A stretch of DNA of 33,757 bases from Ktedonobacteria bacterium (GCA_027459785.1 DAIDGU010000039.1:1-33757), one strand, 5' to 3'; positions 1-7,678 are shown, counted from the stretch's first letter. Notes: generated by a model not told the origin, from the letters alone. Made by a program: numbers and translations.

Positions 1-7
1 CCGCCCG

Positions 8-41
8 CCGTCCGTCCCACCGTCCGTCCCACCGTCCGTCC
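8..41. repeat. short GC-rich tandem repeat
   Basis: Two full copies and one partial copy of the 12-mer CCGTCCGTCCCA (8-19, 20-31, 32-41) lie just downstream of the anti-sigma gene. No coding signal is seen. It may be a simple low-complexity tract. Confidence 0.7.
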
Positions 42-97
42 GCTCGTCACATCTCCCCGCCGTCCTGCGCCGGCCTCACGATTGCACCAGCGGGGCG

Positions 98-775
98 TTA
101 GCGCCGTCGCCCCAGGCGGGCGAGAGTGAAGCAGCCGCCGGTGATGAGGACGACGCCCAGACCGAATTCGAGGGGCGGTAGAGGGAGCGAGGTGTCGCCG
201 ACGGGGGTTTGGGAAGGTGTACCGTCCGGCACTGGGGTCGCGGTGCCAGCAGGTGAGGGCGTCGCTGTCGGGCTGCCCGCGCCGGAGGTCGGGCGCACCG
301 GCGTGCTGACGCCGGGGCAATGCTGGCCGCACGGCTGCGCACCCACGGTGCCTCGGTTGGGCGCGGCCTGGCTGGCAGCGGCGTTATACATTGCCGTGTG
401 GGTGATGCTGGTGCTGAGCGCGAGGGCGATGAGGGCGATGCCAGTGAGCAGCATCGCGGCGCTGACCAGGCGCGCGGCCACGCGCACGTACATGGGGCGC
501 ACGCTGGGCGCGGGGGCGACAGGCGCGAGTGGGCGGCGTGGGGTGCGCGGCAACCCTTGCGCGGTCAGCCGGAAGTCGGGGACGGCATCCACGTGGCGCA
601 ACGCGCCCAGCGCCCGCTGCACGCCCTGTAAGCCGGCGTAGCGCGCGGCGCAAGCGGCGCAATCGGCCAGGTGAGCGTCCACCCGCGCCTGAGCGGCGGG
701 GGCGAGTTGACCGTCGAGCCGCTCGGAAAGCAGTTCGTCGCTGAGGTGGTCCATCGCGTTCGGCGTTTCTTTCAT
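98..775 (-). CDS. membrane anti-sigma factor with zf-HC2 domain
   Basis: The 225-aa protein starts with a zinc-binding anti-sigma domain: the signature H35-x3-C39-x2-C42 is visible, with H10 a possible further ligand. A transmembrane helix follows at about residues 102-122. After it comes a Pro/Thr/Ser-rich stretch of about 75 residues, then a second hydrophobic segment at about 200-220 ending in a basic RRR tail. Both ends are therefore predicted to be cytoplasmic, with an outside loop. Proteins of this family hold the partner ECF sigma factor inactive at the membrane until a signal releases it. The ATG lies 5 nt after the stop of the sigma gene, so the pair is almost certainly co-transcribed and translationally coupled. 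The signal is not deducible from the sequence. Confidence 0.9.
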   Translation of the reverse strand: MKETPNAMDHLSDELLSERLDGQLAPAAQARVDAHLADCAACAARYAGLQGVQRALGALRHVDAVPDFRLTAQGLPRTPRRPLAPVAPAPSVRPMYVRVAARLVSAAMLLTGIALIALALSTSITHTAMYNAAASQAAPNRGTVGAQPCGQHCPGVSTPVRPTSGAGSPTATPSPAGTATPVPDGTPSQTPVGDTSLPLPPLEFGLGVVLITGGCFTLARLGRRR

Positions 776-780
776 TGATG

Positions 781-1482
781 CTACCTGGCAGGGCGCGGCG
801 GGCGGTCCGTGGCGGATGGCGGATCGGCCCTGGAATCAAGACGATAGCGGCGCGGCAAAAGTTCCGGCTGGCGCGTCAGCAAGTCGCGCAGGCGTGCGCG
901 GCCTCGCGCCAGGCGCGACTTCACCGTGCCGATGTTGGTCTGCGTGACCTGGGCGATCTCCTCATAGCTCAACCCTTCGACATCGCAGAGGACGACGACG
1001 AGGCGCTGATCTTCGGGCAACGCCAGCAGGGCGCGCTGGATGGTCTCCTGGAGTTCGTGGCGCTCGGCCAGTTCGACGGGATCCCAGGTGTGATCGACCA
1101 GGGCATCGTCGCCGCGCGCCCCCTCGGCGGTGCTTTCCTCCGCGCTGGGCGCGAGGATGAGATCGAGGGAGACACTGGGCCGGCGGTGTTGCGCCCGCCA
1201 GAAGTCCAGGCATTGATTGGTGACGATGCGCAGCAGCCACACGCGAAACGTCCCGCCCCGCAAGCGCCCGATGTTGCGGAACGCCGCCAAGATGGCTTCC
1301 TGCGTCACATCCGCCGCCAACTCGCGGTCGCCCAGCATACGCAACGCCACGACGAAGGCCGCGTGCTGGTAACGTTCGACCAACACGTTGAACGCCGCCA
1401 CGTCGCCGCCCCGCGCCCGCGCGATGGTCGGGGCTAGTTCGCGCTCGTCGCCGGATCGGTCCGGCGGATCAGATGCCGCCAC
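781..1482 (-). CDS. ECF-type RNA polymerase sigma factor
   Basis: This is a 233-aa sigma-70 family protein of the extracytoplasmic-function type. Region 2 is clear at about residues 28-95 (LVERYQHAAFVVALRML, then DVTQEAILAAF and WLLRIVTNQCLDFWR). Region 4 is at about 150-210 (LPEDQRLVVVLCDVEGLSYEE, then IAQ-x-TQTNIGTVKSRLARG, a helix-turn-helix). Regions 1 and 3 are absent, as usual for ECF factors. The start is a GTG preceded by GAGAGGA at 9-nt spacing. The anti-sigma gene follows immediately. A TGCTATGAT extended -10 lies about 45 nt upstream. The family usually autoregulates, but no clear ECF-type -35 motif was seen here. Confidence 0.93.
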   Translation of the reverse strand: MAASDPPDRSGDERELAPTIARARGGDVAAFNVLVERYQHAAFVVALRMLGDRELAADVTQEAILAAFRNIGRLRGGTFRVWLLRIVTNQCLDFWRAQHRRPSVSLDLILAPSAEESTAEGARGDDALVDHTWDPVELAERHELQETIQRALLALPEDQRLVVVLCDVEGLSYEEIAQVTQTNIGTVKSRLARGRARLRDLLTRQPELLPRRYRLDSRADPPSATDRPPRPAR

Positions 1483-1523
1483 GGCGCATCGTCCTCTCGC
1501 TGGTGGTTGATCAATCGTTCTTT

Positions 1524-1532
1524 ATCATAGCA
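1524..1532 (-). promoter_or_regulatory. extended -10 promoter for the sigma/anti-sigma pair
   Basis: On the minus strand TGC-TATGAT forms an extended -10 element upstream of the GTG start at 1482. No good -35 hexamer is seen at 16-18 nt. The call rests on one element only. Confidence 0.4.
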
Positions 1533-1600
1533 GATCTGGGGCGCGCTTGCGCAGCTCAATGGGACCAACGGCAATTTTGCGAAATACACAGGATAACCCC

Positions 1601-1629
1601 TTGACTTTCCGCTCTTCCTCCGGTATACT
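1601..1629 (+). promoter_or_regulatory. strong sigma-70-type promoter
   Basis: TTGACT (1601-1606), a 17-nt spacer and TATACT (1624-1629) make a near-consensus housekeeping promoter pointing right. It lies between the divergent sigma gene and the ABC exporter. A transcript starting near 1636 would carry about 500 nt before the exporter start at 2137, so this is either a long leader or a separate small transcript. Confidence 0.75.
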
Positions 1630-1678
1630 TGTTCTCGTGATGTGCGATGCATCACCACCCACACCAAAGGACGATTGG

Positions 1679-1822
1679 ATGTCAAGCAGGATGAACACCT
1701 TCCTCACCGGCCCCACGGGCTGGGGGTATGCCGGCGGTCCCACCGTGGCGGCTACCCTGGGGATCGTGCGCCCTCGCGCTGCCTGCTTCTTGTTCATCGG
1801 TCGTTCCCGGCGACAACATTAA
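1679..1822 (+). CDS. possible small ORF, 47 aa
   Basis: This ORF has an AAAGGA Shine-Dalgarno-like site 7 nt before the ATG and lies about 45 nt downstream of the strong promoter at 1601-1629. The product would begin MSSRMNTFLTGPTGWGYAGG and has no recognisable domain. The same DNA also folds into GC-rich hairpins (ACCGGC with a CCCCA/TGGGG inner stem around 1697-1730). It could therefore be a structured non-coding leader rather than a gene. I do not recognise either. Confidence 0.3.
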   Translation: MSSRMNTFLTGPTGWGYAGGPTVAATLGIVRPRAACFLFIGRSRRQH

Positions 1823-1921
1823 GTCTTCACCCCCGACCGAAAGCAACGCAGGCGCGCGTATGACGCACGACCTGTGGCGGCGCGCTGTGCGCTGCATCGT
1901 GCTCGGTCGCCCCCGACACCT

Positions 1922-1938
1922 CATGCTCCCTTAGCATG
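1922..1938 (+). other. hairpin in the exporter leader
   Basis: CATGCT-CCCTT-AGCATG is a perfect 6-bp stem. No U-run follows, so it is not a typical intrinsic terminator. It could be part of a structured 5' leader. Confidence 0.4.
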
Positions 1939-1985
1939 CCGCCACGCCCACTAATTGCGCCCTCGCGCGCCTGAATTGGCAAAGA

Positions 1986-2008
1986 TGACAACCCGTGTCA
2001 CGAATGAC
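1986..2008. promoter_or_regulatory. possible operator (overlapping dyads)
   Basis: Two overlapping inverted repeats are present: TGACA-ACCCG-TGTCA (1986-2000) and GTCA-CGAA-TGAC (1997-2008). They sit upstream of the short leader ORF and the ABC exporter and could bind a dimeric repressor. No regulator gene is adjacent, so this is inference from symmetry only. Confidence 0.35.
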
Positions 2009-2049
2009 CAGGTATGCTCATGGTTGCCCCCCTCGAAAGGAGGCATGTG

Positions 2050-2097
2050 ATGGTCTACAACTACTTTCAGAACAAGAATAGGTACACGTGTTCGTAA
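2050..2097 (+). CDS. possible leader peptide, 15 aa, upstream of ABC exporter
   Basis: The ORF encodes MVYNYFQNKNRYTCS. It has an almost ideal Shine-Dalgarno site, AAAGGAGG (2036-2043), 6 nt before the ATG, better than that of many full genes here. It ends 39 nt before the GTG of the exporter ATPase. Its last codons fall inside a possible stem GGTAC/GTACC (2081-2085 with 2100-2104). A second stem, GTGG-CCAGG-CCAC (2108-2120), abuts the exporter's own Shine-Dalgarno site. This layout resembles translation-attenuation leaders of antibiotic resistance genes. That role is inference. Confidence 0.45.
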   Translation: MVYNYFQNKNRYTCS

Positions 2098-2136
2098 GAG
2101 TACCGTCGTGGCCAGGCCACAAAGGAGAAGCTTGCC

Positions 2137-3117
2137 GTGTCTGTCATTGCACCGTTATCTGATGAAATTTCGCATACAGGGGGCGATGCGCCGGGGTCGG
2201 CCTATCGCCCGGACCAACTCGCCGATCTGCGCCGGCTCACCGCGGGCGCGGGGGATGCGCTGGTGATCGACCATCTGGTGAAGCGCTTCGAGAAGTCCGG
2301 CGGTCTTTTCGCCGGCCTCAAGCAGCGTTTCCCGCGCCGCGCGCCGGAGGCACCCGCGCGGACGAAAGTGGTGCGCGCCGTGGATGACATCTCGCTGCGT
2401 ATCGGGCGGCGTGAGATCTATGGTGTGCTCGGCTCCAACGGATCGGGCAAATCGACGCTGATCCGCGTCATCTCCACCTTGCTCTTGCCGGATAGCGGCA
2501 CCGTGCGGGTCTTCGGGCATGACGTGGAGCGCGAGGCGCTGGCTGTGCAGCGCCTGATCAATCGCGTCAGCGTGGAAGCGGCTTTCTTCCGCAAGCTCAG
2601 CCCGATGGAGAACCTGATCTACTCGGCCCGCCTCTATAACCTCTCGCTGAGCGCGGCGAAGGCGCAGATCCGCGCCCTGCTGACCGACCTGGGCATCCGC
2701 GAGGATCGCTTCGATCAGCCGCTGGAAAACATGTCGCGTGGGATGCAGCAGAAGGTCGCTATCGCCCGCGCCTTCCTGACTGCGCCCGTCCTCTTGCTGT
2801 TGGACGAACCGACGACCGGCCTGGACCCGCGCTCCAAGGGCGACGTGCAGCGCTTCGTGGCCAACCTGCGCGCCACGCACGACGCGACGGTGTTGCTGAC
2901 GACGCACGACATGGACGAAGCAGAGGCGCTCTGCGACCGCATCGCCATCATCGACGGCGGGCGCATCGTCGCGGAAGACACTCCCGCCGCCCTGAAGGCG
3001 TTGGTCGGCACGCGACTGGGCTTGCCCGGCCCGGCGACGATGGATCAGGTCTTCCTGCACTATACCGGGCGCGACTGGGAAGCCGACGAGAACGACGAAG
3101 AGGAGGACGAGGCATGA
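2137..3117 (+). CDS. ABC exporter ATP-binding protein (ABC-2 type)
   Basis: This 326-aa ATPase has Walker A at residues 99-107 (GSNGSGKST), the signature MSRGMQQKVAIARA, Walker B LLLLDEPTTGLD and the switch histidine in LLTTHDMDEAEALC. An N-terminal extension of about 40 residues precedes the nucleotide-binding domain, and the tail is strongly acidic (DENDEEEDEA). The DrrA/ABC-2 exporter subgroup usually moves drugs, lipids or polysaccharides outward. The start is GTG with AAAGGAG at 9-nt spacing. Its stop overlaps the ATG of the permease gene by 4 nt, so the two are translationally coupled. The substrate cannot be told from sequence; the three acetyltransferases downstream would fit a resistance or detoxification theme. 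Confidence 0.93.
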   Translation: MSVIAPLSDEISHTGGDAPGSAYRPDQLADLRRLTAGAGDALVIDHLVKRFEKSGGLFAGLKQRFPRRAPEAPARTKVVRAVDDISLRIGRREIYGVLGSNGSGKSTLIRVISTLLLPDSGTVRVFGHDVEREALAVQRLINRVSVEAAFFRKLSPMENLIYSARLYNLSLSAAKAQIRALLTDLGIREDRFDQPLENMSRGMQQKVAIARAFLTAPVLLLLDEPTTGLDPRSKGDVQRFVANLRATHDATVLLTTHDMDEAEALCDRIAIIDGGRIVAEDTPAALKALVGTRLGLPGPATMDQVFLHYTGRDWEADENDEEEDEA

Positions 3118-3965
3118 GCCTGAGCATATCGAAAAATATCGTGGGGCAGTCGCGCGCGGCGTATGCTTTCTTCGAGCGCAACTGGAACCTATCCAAACGC
3201 TACTGGGCGTGGGAACTGGTGTTCATCACCTATAACATCGTCAACGCGCTGGCCGTGACGTATATCGCCGTCAGCGCCAATTCGGTGATCCCCGGCCTCA
3301 AGCTGACGCAGGCGCAGATCAACGTCGCCGTGCTGTACCTCACCATCGGCACGGCGATCTGGTCCTACATCTCTGTCTGCTTCGACAACGTGACGGAGAT
3401 CGTGACCATCGAGAAGTGGGAAGGGACCATCGAATATACCTTCATGGCACCCATCCAGCGCGTGACGCAGATGGTGGGGACGTGCGCCTATGCCGTGCTG
3501 CATGGCCTGTTGCTGACGGCGGTGCAGCTCGTCGTGATGGCGCTCTTCTTCCACATCGACCTCACACACGCGAATTACCTGACGGCGATCATCATGTTGC
3601 TGGCCGGGTCGTTCTCGTTCATCGGCTTCGGCATCATGGCCGCCGTGCTGCCGATGCTCTTTACCGAGCGTGGCTCGCAGATGGCGTACATCATCCGCGC
3701 GATCTTGCTGCTGGTGTCGGGCGTCTATTACTCCGTCAGCGTGCTGCCCGGCTGGATGCAGCCTTTCGGGCGCGTCTCGCCCGTCACCTACGTGCTAGAC
3801 GGCATCCGCGCCGGCCTGATGCATGGCGTGCCGATCACCTCGATGTGGAGCTACGTCATCATCGTGCTGCTCGAAGGCGTCATCTGCGTCCCCCTCGGCC
3901 TGTGGATCTTCCGCCGCGCCGAGATCTATGCCAAACGCACGGGAAAGCTGAAGCGCAATGGGTGA
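3114..3965 (+). CDS. ABC-2 type exporter permease
   Basis: The 283-aa integral membrane protein shows about six hydrophobic segments, typical of the ABC-2 permease family. Examples are around LVFITYNIVNALAVTYIA, AVLHGLLLTAVQLVVMALFF, IIMLLAGSFSFIGFGIM, IIRAILLLVSGVYYSV and a last helix near VIIVLLEGVICVPLGLWIF. The conserved ABC-2 region SGVYYSVSVLPGWMQPF-x-R-x-SP-x-TY is present. It begins with an ATGA overlap with the ATPase gene and would form the membrane half of a homodimeric transporter with it. A palindromic repeat region follows immediately. The substrate is unknown. Confidence 0.92.
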   Translation: MSLSISKNIVGQSRAAYAFFERNWNLSKRYWAWELVFITYNIVNALAVTYIAVSANSVIPGLKLTQAQINVAVLYLTIGTAIWSYISVCFDNVTEIVTIEKWEGTIEYTFMAPIQRVTQMVGTCAYAVLHGLLLTAVQLVVMALFFHIDLTHANYLTAIIMLLAGSFSFIGFGIMAAVLPMLFTERGSQMAYIIRAILLLVSGVYYSVSVLPGWMQPFGRVSPVTYVLDGIRAGLMHGVPITSMWSYVIIVLLEGVICVPLGLWIFRRAEIYAKRTGKLKRNG

Positions 3966-3970
3966 GGGAT

Positions 3971-4078
3971 GGACGGGAACACGAAGATCACGAAAGGGAC
4001 GGGAACACGAAGATCACGAAGGCCACGAAAATAAATTGGTTTTTCGTGTCTTTCGTGGATTTTCTAACTTTCGTGTTC
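3971..4078. repeat. palindromic 'CACGAA' repeat element
   Basis: A 24-bp sequence beginning GGACGGGAACACGAAG is repeated directly at 3971-3994 and 3997-4020. It is followed by a matching inverted half: GAACACGAA (4003-4011) pairs with TTCGTGTTC (4070-4078), and CCACGAAA (4023-4030) pairs with TTTCGTGG (4051-4058). A long imperfect hairpin results between the exporter and the next gene. A relative lies at 6489-6613. It could stop or process the transcript. Confidence 0.75.
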
Positions 4079-4113
4079 GACCTCGTTAGCTTTGCCCTAG
4101 GAGGAAACATCCT

Positions 4114-5118
4114 ATGCCTGTCTTACAAGCGAACTACACCCTGCGGGCGGCGACCGAGGCGGATGCCGCCGCGTGCGCGGCATTAGTCCGCGCCTTTGAT
4201 GCCGCCCATTGCCCGGAGGACACCACCGGCTGGACGGCAGGGGACATCCTGGCCGATTGGGCATGGCTCGATCCAGCACAGGATACCTGGCTGGCGGTCG
4301 CGCCCGACGGCACGCTGGCGGGCTATGCCACGCTGACCGCACGGGACGCAGGGGAGATCACCGCCGACGGCTATGTGCATCCGCAGCACGAGGGGCGCGG
4401 CATCGGCACGGCGTTGCTGCGTGCGACGGCGGCGCGGGCGCGCGAAATTGCGATGACGCTGCCGCCGGACCAGCCGGCAGTGCTGATCAACAATATTGTA
4501 GCGACCAGCCCCCGCGCCTGTGAGTTGCTGGAACGCCACGGTTACCACCAGACGCGCATCTTCTGGCGTATGCGCATCGACATGGGCGCAGCGCCCCCAG
4601 CGCCGGCCTGGCCCGCCGACAGCATCTGTCGCCCTTGTGGCGACGAGGACGACATCCGCCGCGCTTATGCCGTGACAGAAGCCGCTTTCGCTGATCACTG
4701 GGGCCACACACCGGCCACCTATGCGGAATTTCGCCGCTGGCACATCCGTGAGCATCATGAACCGGCGCTCTGGTTCCTGGCGCAGCGTTCTCGTGAAGCG
4801 ACAGGAGAGGCCGGCGACGATCTGGCCGGCGCGGCGCTGTGCTACGTGCGCGAAGACGGCACCGGCTGGGTGAATACACTGGCGGTGGCGCGCGAACAGC
4901 GCGGGCGCGGCCTGGGAACGGCGCTCTTGCGCGCGGCCTTCGCTGCGTTCTGGCAACGCGGCATCACCCGCGTCGGCCTTGGTGTCGATGCCGCCAGCCT
5001 GACGGGCGCGCAGCGCCTCTATGAGCGCGTCGGCATGCGCGTCGCCAGCGCCATCGCTCGCTACGAAAAGCCCTTACGCCCGGCCCACGACACCGGCACC
5101 TTCTGGCTTTACATGTAG
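4114..5118 (+). CDS. tandem GNAT-domain N-acetyltransferase
   Basis: This 334-aa protein contains two GNAT domains. The first covers about residues 8-155, with the acetyl-CoA loop EGRGIG at 93-98. The second covers about 170-320, with the loop R263-GRGLG and the downstream GVDAASLTGAQRLYERVGM motif. In the first loop the usual Q/R is replaced by E, so only the second domain may be catalytically competent. The architecture is like mycothiol synthase MshD, where one half is also degenerate, but nothing here ties it to mycothiol. The ATG has AGGAGG about 8 nt upstream. It is a clear paralogue of the gene at 6637-7569: both share a WRMRIDM linker followed by a Pro-rich segment. The substrate is unknown. 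Confidence 0.88.
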   Translation: MPVLQANYTLRAATEADAAACAALVRAFDAAHCPEDTTGWTAGDILADWAWLDPAQDTWLAVAPDGTLAGYATLTARDAGEITADGYVHPQHEGRGIGTALLRATAARAREIAMTLPPDQPAVLINNIVATSPRACELLERHGYHQTRIFWRMRIDMGAAPPAPAWPADSICRPCGDEDDIRRAYAVTEAAFADHWGHTPATYAEFRRWHIREHHEPALWFLAQRSREATGEAGDDLAGAALCYVREDGTGWVNTLAVAREQRGRGLGTALLRAAFAAFWQRGITRVGLGVDAASLTGAQRLYERVGMRVASAIARYEKPLRPAHDTGTFWLYM

Positions 5119-5137
5119 ATACAAGAAAGAGAGACTG

Positions 5138-6478
5138 ATGACCACTCAACCACAGACCAAACCAGAGATCCTGCGCGACATGGGCGACGGCATCATCATC
5201 CGCCGCCTGACAGAAAATGACCGCGTGGGGATGAGCGACCTGCAACTGGCGGTGTTTGGCACCCGTGCGGATGCCGATGTCCGCGCCGTCCTTGATGGCA
5301 CCTGGACCATCGGCCAGCGTGATCACTTCCTGGTCGCTGAAGATACGGCGACGGGGCAACTCGTTTCGTCCTTGGGGCTGCTGCAAAAGACGTTCACCTA
5401 TGGCGCGGCGATCACGTATGGCGTGGGCGTGCCGGAATGGGTGTTGACGCGCCCGGAGTATCGCCGCAAGGGGCTGATCCGCGCGATGATGGAGATTGTG
5501 CATGGCTGGAGCGCGACGCGCGGCGACCTGCTGCAAGTGATCGGCGGCATCCCACATTACTATCGCCAGTTCGGCTACGACATGGCGCTGGAGATGGGGC
5601 CACTGCGCGTCGGCTTCAAGTCATACATTCCCGAACTGAAAGAGGGTGAGACGGAACCGTACCGCGTGCGCGCGGCCACAGCGGCAGACGTGCCGTTCAT
5701 CGTGGAGGTGGCGGCCTACGCGCGCCAGCGCTACTTGATCGCCAACCTCTCCGACGCGACCTATTGGGACGGCCTAATCCGCCGCGCGGCATCGGACGAT
5801 CCCTTCCGCCATATCGTCGCCATCGTGGAAACGCCAGCGGGCGAGCCGGTGGGCTATCTGGTTCATGGGTCGTGGACGCATGTTCACCAGATCGTCGTCT
5901 CACACTTCGAGTTGAAGCCCGGCGTGTCGTGGCTGCCGGTGGCGCTGCCGGTGGTGCGCTATCTCTGCGCGACGGGCGCGGCGTATGCTGCCGGCGCGAA
6001 CAAGGAGTTCGGCACGTTCGGCTTTTTGCTGGGGAATAATCATCCGCTGTATGAAGTGCTGGACGACAAGCTGCCGCGCAGTGTCGGTGACTACGCCTGG
6101 TACGTGCGCATCCCCGATCTGCCGGCCTTCATCCGTCACATCGCGCCGGTGCTGGAAGATCGATTGGCGCATTCCGTGCTGCCAAACCACACGGGCGACC
6201 TGAAGCTCAGCTTCTATCACAGCGGCCTACGCCTGGCCTTCGATCACGGCAAGCTAGCAGCGGTGGAACCCTGGCAGCCGACGACCGGCACCGGCGAGAA
6301 TCCTGCCGAACCGACGGACGCCGCCTTCCCAGATCTCACGTTCTATCAATTGGTGCTGGGCTATCGCACGCTGGAACAACTCGAAGCGACGCGCCCGGAT
6401 TGCTGGCACGAGGGCGACGGCCCGCGCGCCCTGCTGCATGCGTTGTTCCCACGCCAGACCTCGCACGTCTGGCTATAG
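5138..6478 (+). CDS. Eis-like GNAT acetyltransferase
   Basis: This 446-aa protein has the layout of the 'enhanced intracellular survival' acetyltransferases: an N-terminal GNAT domain (about 18-160) with acetyl-CoA loop R109-RKGLIRA and the family motif YYRQFGY at 141-147. A second, degenerate GNAT region (about 165-300) and a C-terminal sterol-carrier-like domain (about 310-440) follow. Characterised Eis enzymes acetylate many amines, including aminoglycosides and polyamines. The start is the ATG 19 nt after the previous stop, with a purine-rich GAAAGAGAG before it. An open frame extends further upstream but lies inside the preceding gene. Likely co-transcribed with the tandem GNAT upstream. 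Confidence 0.88.
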   Translation: MTTQPQTKPEILRDMGDGIIIRRLTENDRVGMSDLQLAVFGTRADADVRAVLDGTWTIGQRDHFLVAEDTATGQLVSSLGLLQKTFTYGAAITYGVGVPEWVLTRPEYRRKGLIRAMMEIVHGWSATRGDLLQVIGGIPHYYRQFGYDMALEMGPLRVGFKSYIPELKEGETEPYRVRAATAADVPFIVEVAAYARQRYLIANLSDATYWDGLIRRAASDDPFRHIVAIVETPAGEPVGYLVHGSWTHVHQIVVSHFELKPGVSWLPVALPVVRYLCATGAAYAAGANKEFGTFGFLLGNNHPLYEVLDDKLPRSVGDYAWYVRIPDLPAFIRHIAPVLEDRLAHSVLPNHTGDLKLSFYHSGLRLAFDHGKLAAVEPWQPTTGTGENPAEPTDAAFPDLTFYQLVLGYRTLEQLEATRPDCWHEGDGPRALLHALFPRQTSHVWL

Positions 6479-6488
6479 TATTGAGGAT

Positions 6489-6613
6489 AGGAGGACGAAA
6501 AAACGGAACACGAGATAACACGAAAATGCACGAAATAACGCGAGATGATGAACTGATTTCCTATTTCGCGTCATCTCGCGGCTATTTCGTGTTATTTCGT
6601 GTTCCGTCCTCCT
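6489..6613. repeat. large palindromic repeat element, 125 bp
   Basis: The element shows three nested inverted repeats. The outer pair is AGGAGGACG (6489-6497) with CGTCCTCCT (6605-6613). The middle pair is a 23-bp arm starting ACGGAACACGA (6503-6525) matched with one mismatch to 6585-6607. The inner pair is CGCGAGATGA (6539-6548) with TCATCTCGCG (6571-6580). It lies just upstream of the next acetyltransferase start, and its arms share the AACACGAA word with 3971-4078. It would form a very stable cruciform or RNA hairpin. Confidence 0.85.
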
Positions 6614-6636
6614 GTTACATGAAAGGTTGGCTCTTG

Positions 6637-7569
6637 ATGACATCGTTATTGTCTACTGAGTACACCGTGCGTGCGCCGGTGGTGGAAGATATGCAGGCTG
6701 TGCTGGATTTCATGGCGGCCTGCGACATGGCGGATAACGGCGAGGTGGCGCACCACACGCCGGAAGACGTGCAAGAGTGGTGGCGACGCGAAGAATCGTG
6801 GTTGATCCTCACCGCCGCCGGCCAATTGGCGGCGTATGCCTCGCTCTATGACAGCCACCGCCAGCACACGCGCTTCCACAGCGACGCGCTGGTGCATCCC
6901 GACTTTCGCGGGCGCGGTCTGGAAGCCGCCATGCTCGACTTGATCGAACAGCGGGCGCGCGAGGCGGCGACGGCAGCGCCAACCGCGGCGCAGATCACCC
7001 TGACAGCCGGCACGCAGAGCAAGGATCAGGCGCGGCGCGATCTGCTGGAAGGCAACGGCTTCGCCGTGGTGCGGATGTTCTGGCGCATGCGCATCGACAT
7101 GACCGAACCACCGCCCGCGCCAGAGTGGCCCGCCGGCATCGTTATGCGTACCTATCAGCCCGACACCGATGACCATGCCACGTATGAGGCCGTGGAGGAA
7201 GCCTTTGAGGATCACTGGGATCACACCCGCGAACCCTTCGAGGACTGGATCGAAAGCACGCAGAAGACCACTTTCGATCCGACCCTCTGGTTCCTGGCAA
7301 TGGAGGGCGATCAGGTTGCCGGCACGACCCTCTGCTCCCGCGAGCCAAATAAAGGCATCATCAACAAGGTCGCCGTGCGGCGGCCCTGGCGCAAGCGCGG
7401 CCTGGCGATGGCGCTGGTGCGCCACGCGCTCGGCGAATTCTGGCGGCGCGGCATGCGCCGCGTGGAGTTGGGCGTGGACGCCGCCAGCCCGACCAACGCG
7501 CACATCCTATATCAGCGCGCCGGTATGCATCCCGCCATCGAGTGGGTTGTGTACGAGAAGGTGCTGTAG
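6637..7569 (+). CDS. tandem GNAT-domain N-acetyltransferase
   Basis: This 310-aa paralogue of the gene at 4114 has a first GNAT domain at about residues 8-150 and a second at about 168-308. Its first acetyl-CoA loop reads R91-GRGLE, where the usual Gly/Ala is a Glu, so this half is probably not active. The second loop R252-KRGLA is normal and is followed by GVDAASPTNAHILYQRAGM. The start chosen has GAAAGG 10 nt before the ATG. An in-frame ATG at 6619 lacks such a site, and the still longer open frame runs through the palindrome. Three acetyltransferases in a row suggest a local expansion. The substrate is unknown. Confidence 0.86.
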   Translation: MTSLLSTEYTVRAPVVEDMQAVLDFMAACDMADNGEVAHHTPEDVQEWWRREESWLILTAAGQLAAYASLYDSHRQHTRFHSDALVHPDFRGRGLEAAMLDLIEQRAREAATAAPTAAQITLTAGTQSKDQARRDLLEGNGFAVVRMFWRMRIDMTEPPPAPEWPAGIVMRTYQPDTDDHATYEAVEEAFEDHWDHTREPFEDWIESTQKTTFDPTLWFLAMEGDQVAGTTLCSREPNKGIINKVAVRRPWRKRGLAMALVRHALGEFWRRGMRRVELGVDAASPTNAHILYQRAGMHPAIEWVVYEKVL

Positions 7570-7573
7570 CCCA

Positions 7574-7672
7574 GGCCCCACCCCCAGCTCCTCCCCATCC
7601 GCTGATGGGATGTAGGGGCTGGGCGACCACAAGGGTACGCCCCTCCATGTGGTCGCCATTGGGGGTGGGGCC
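7574..7672. terminator. large inverted repeat between convergent genes
   Basis: GGCCCCACCCCCA (7574-7586) pairs perfectly with TGGGGGTGGGGCC (7660-7672). Inside it GGCGACCAC (7622-7630) pairs with GTGGTCGCC. It sits between the convergent ends at 7569 and 7679 and could act as a bidirectional terminator. No U-run follows on either side. It is also a typical mobile-type intergenic palindrome. Confidence 0.65.
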
Positions 7673-7678
7673 AGCACT

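Noticed and set aside
126..641. Long plus-strand ORFs opposite the anti-sigma gene
   Set aside because: They are Arg/Gly/Ala-rich antisense frames produced by high GC; the minus-strand zf-HC2 protein explains the region.
1601..1940. RNase P RNA, tmRNA or SRP RNA in the gap after the strong promoter
   Set aside because: None of their conserved core sequences is present on either strand.
4114..5118. Mycothiol synthase MshD
   Set aside because: The tandem GNAT layout fits, but there are no other mycothiol genes and the loop motifs differ; the general name is safer.
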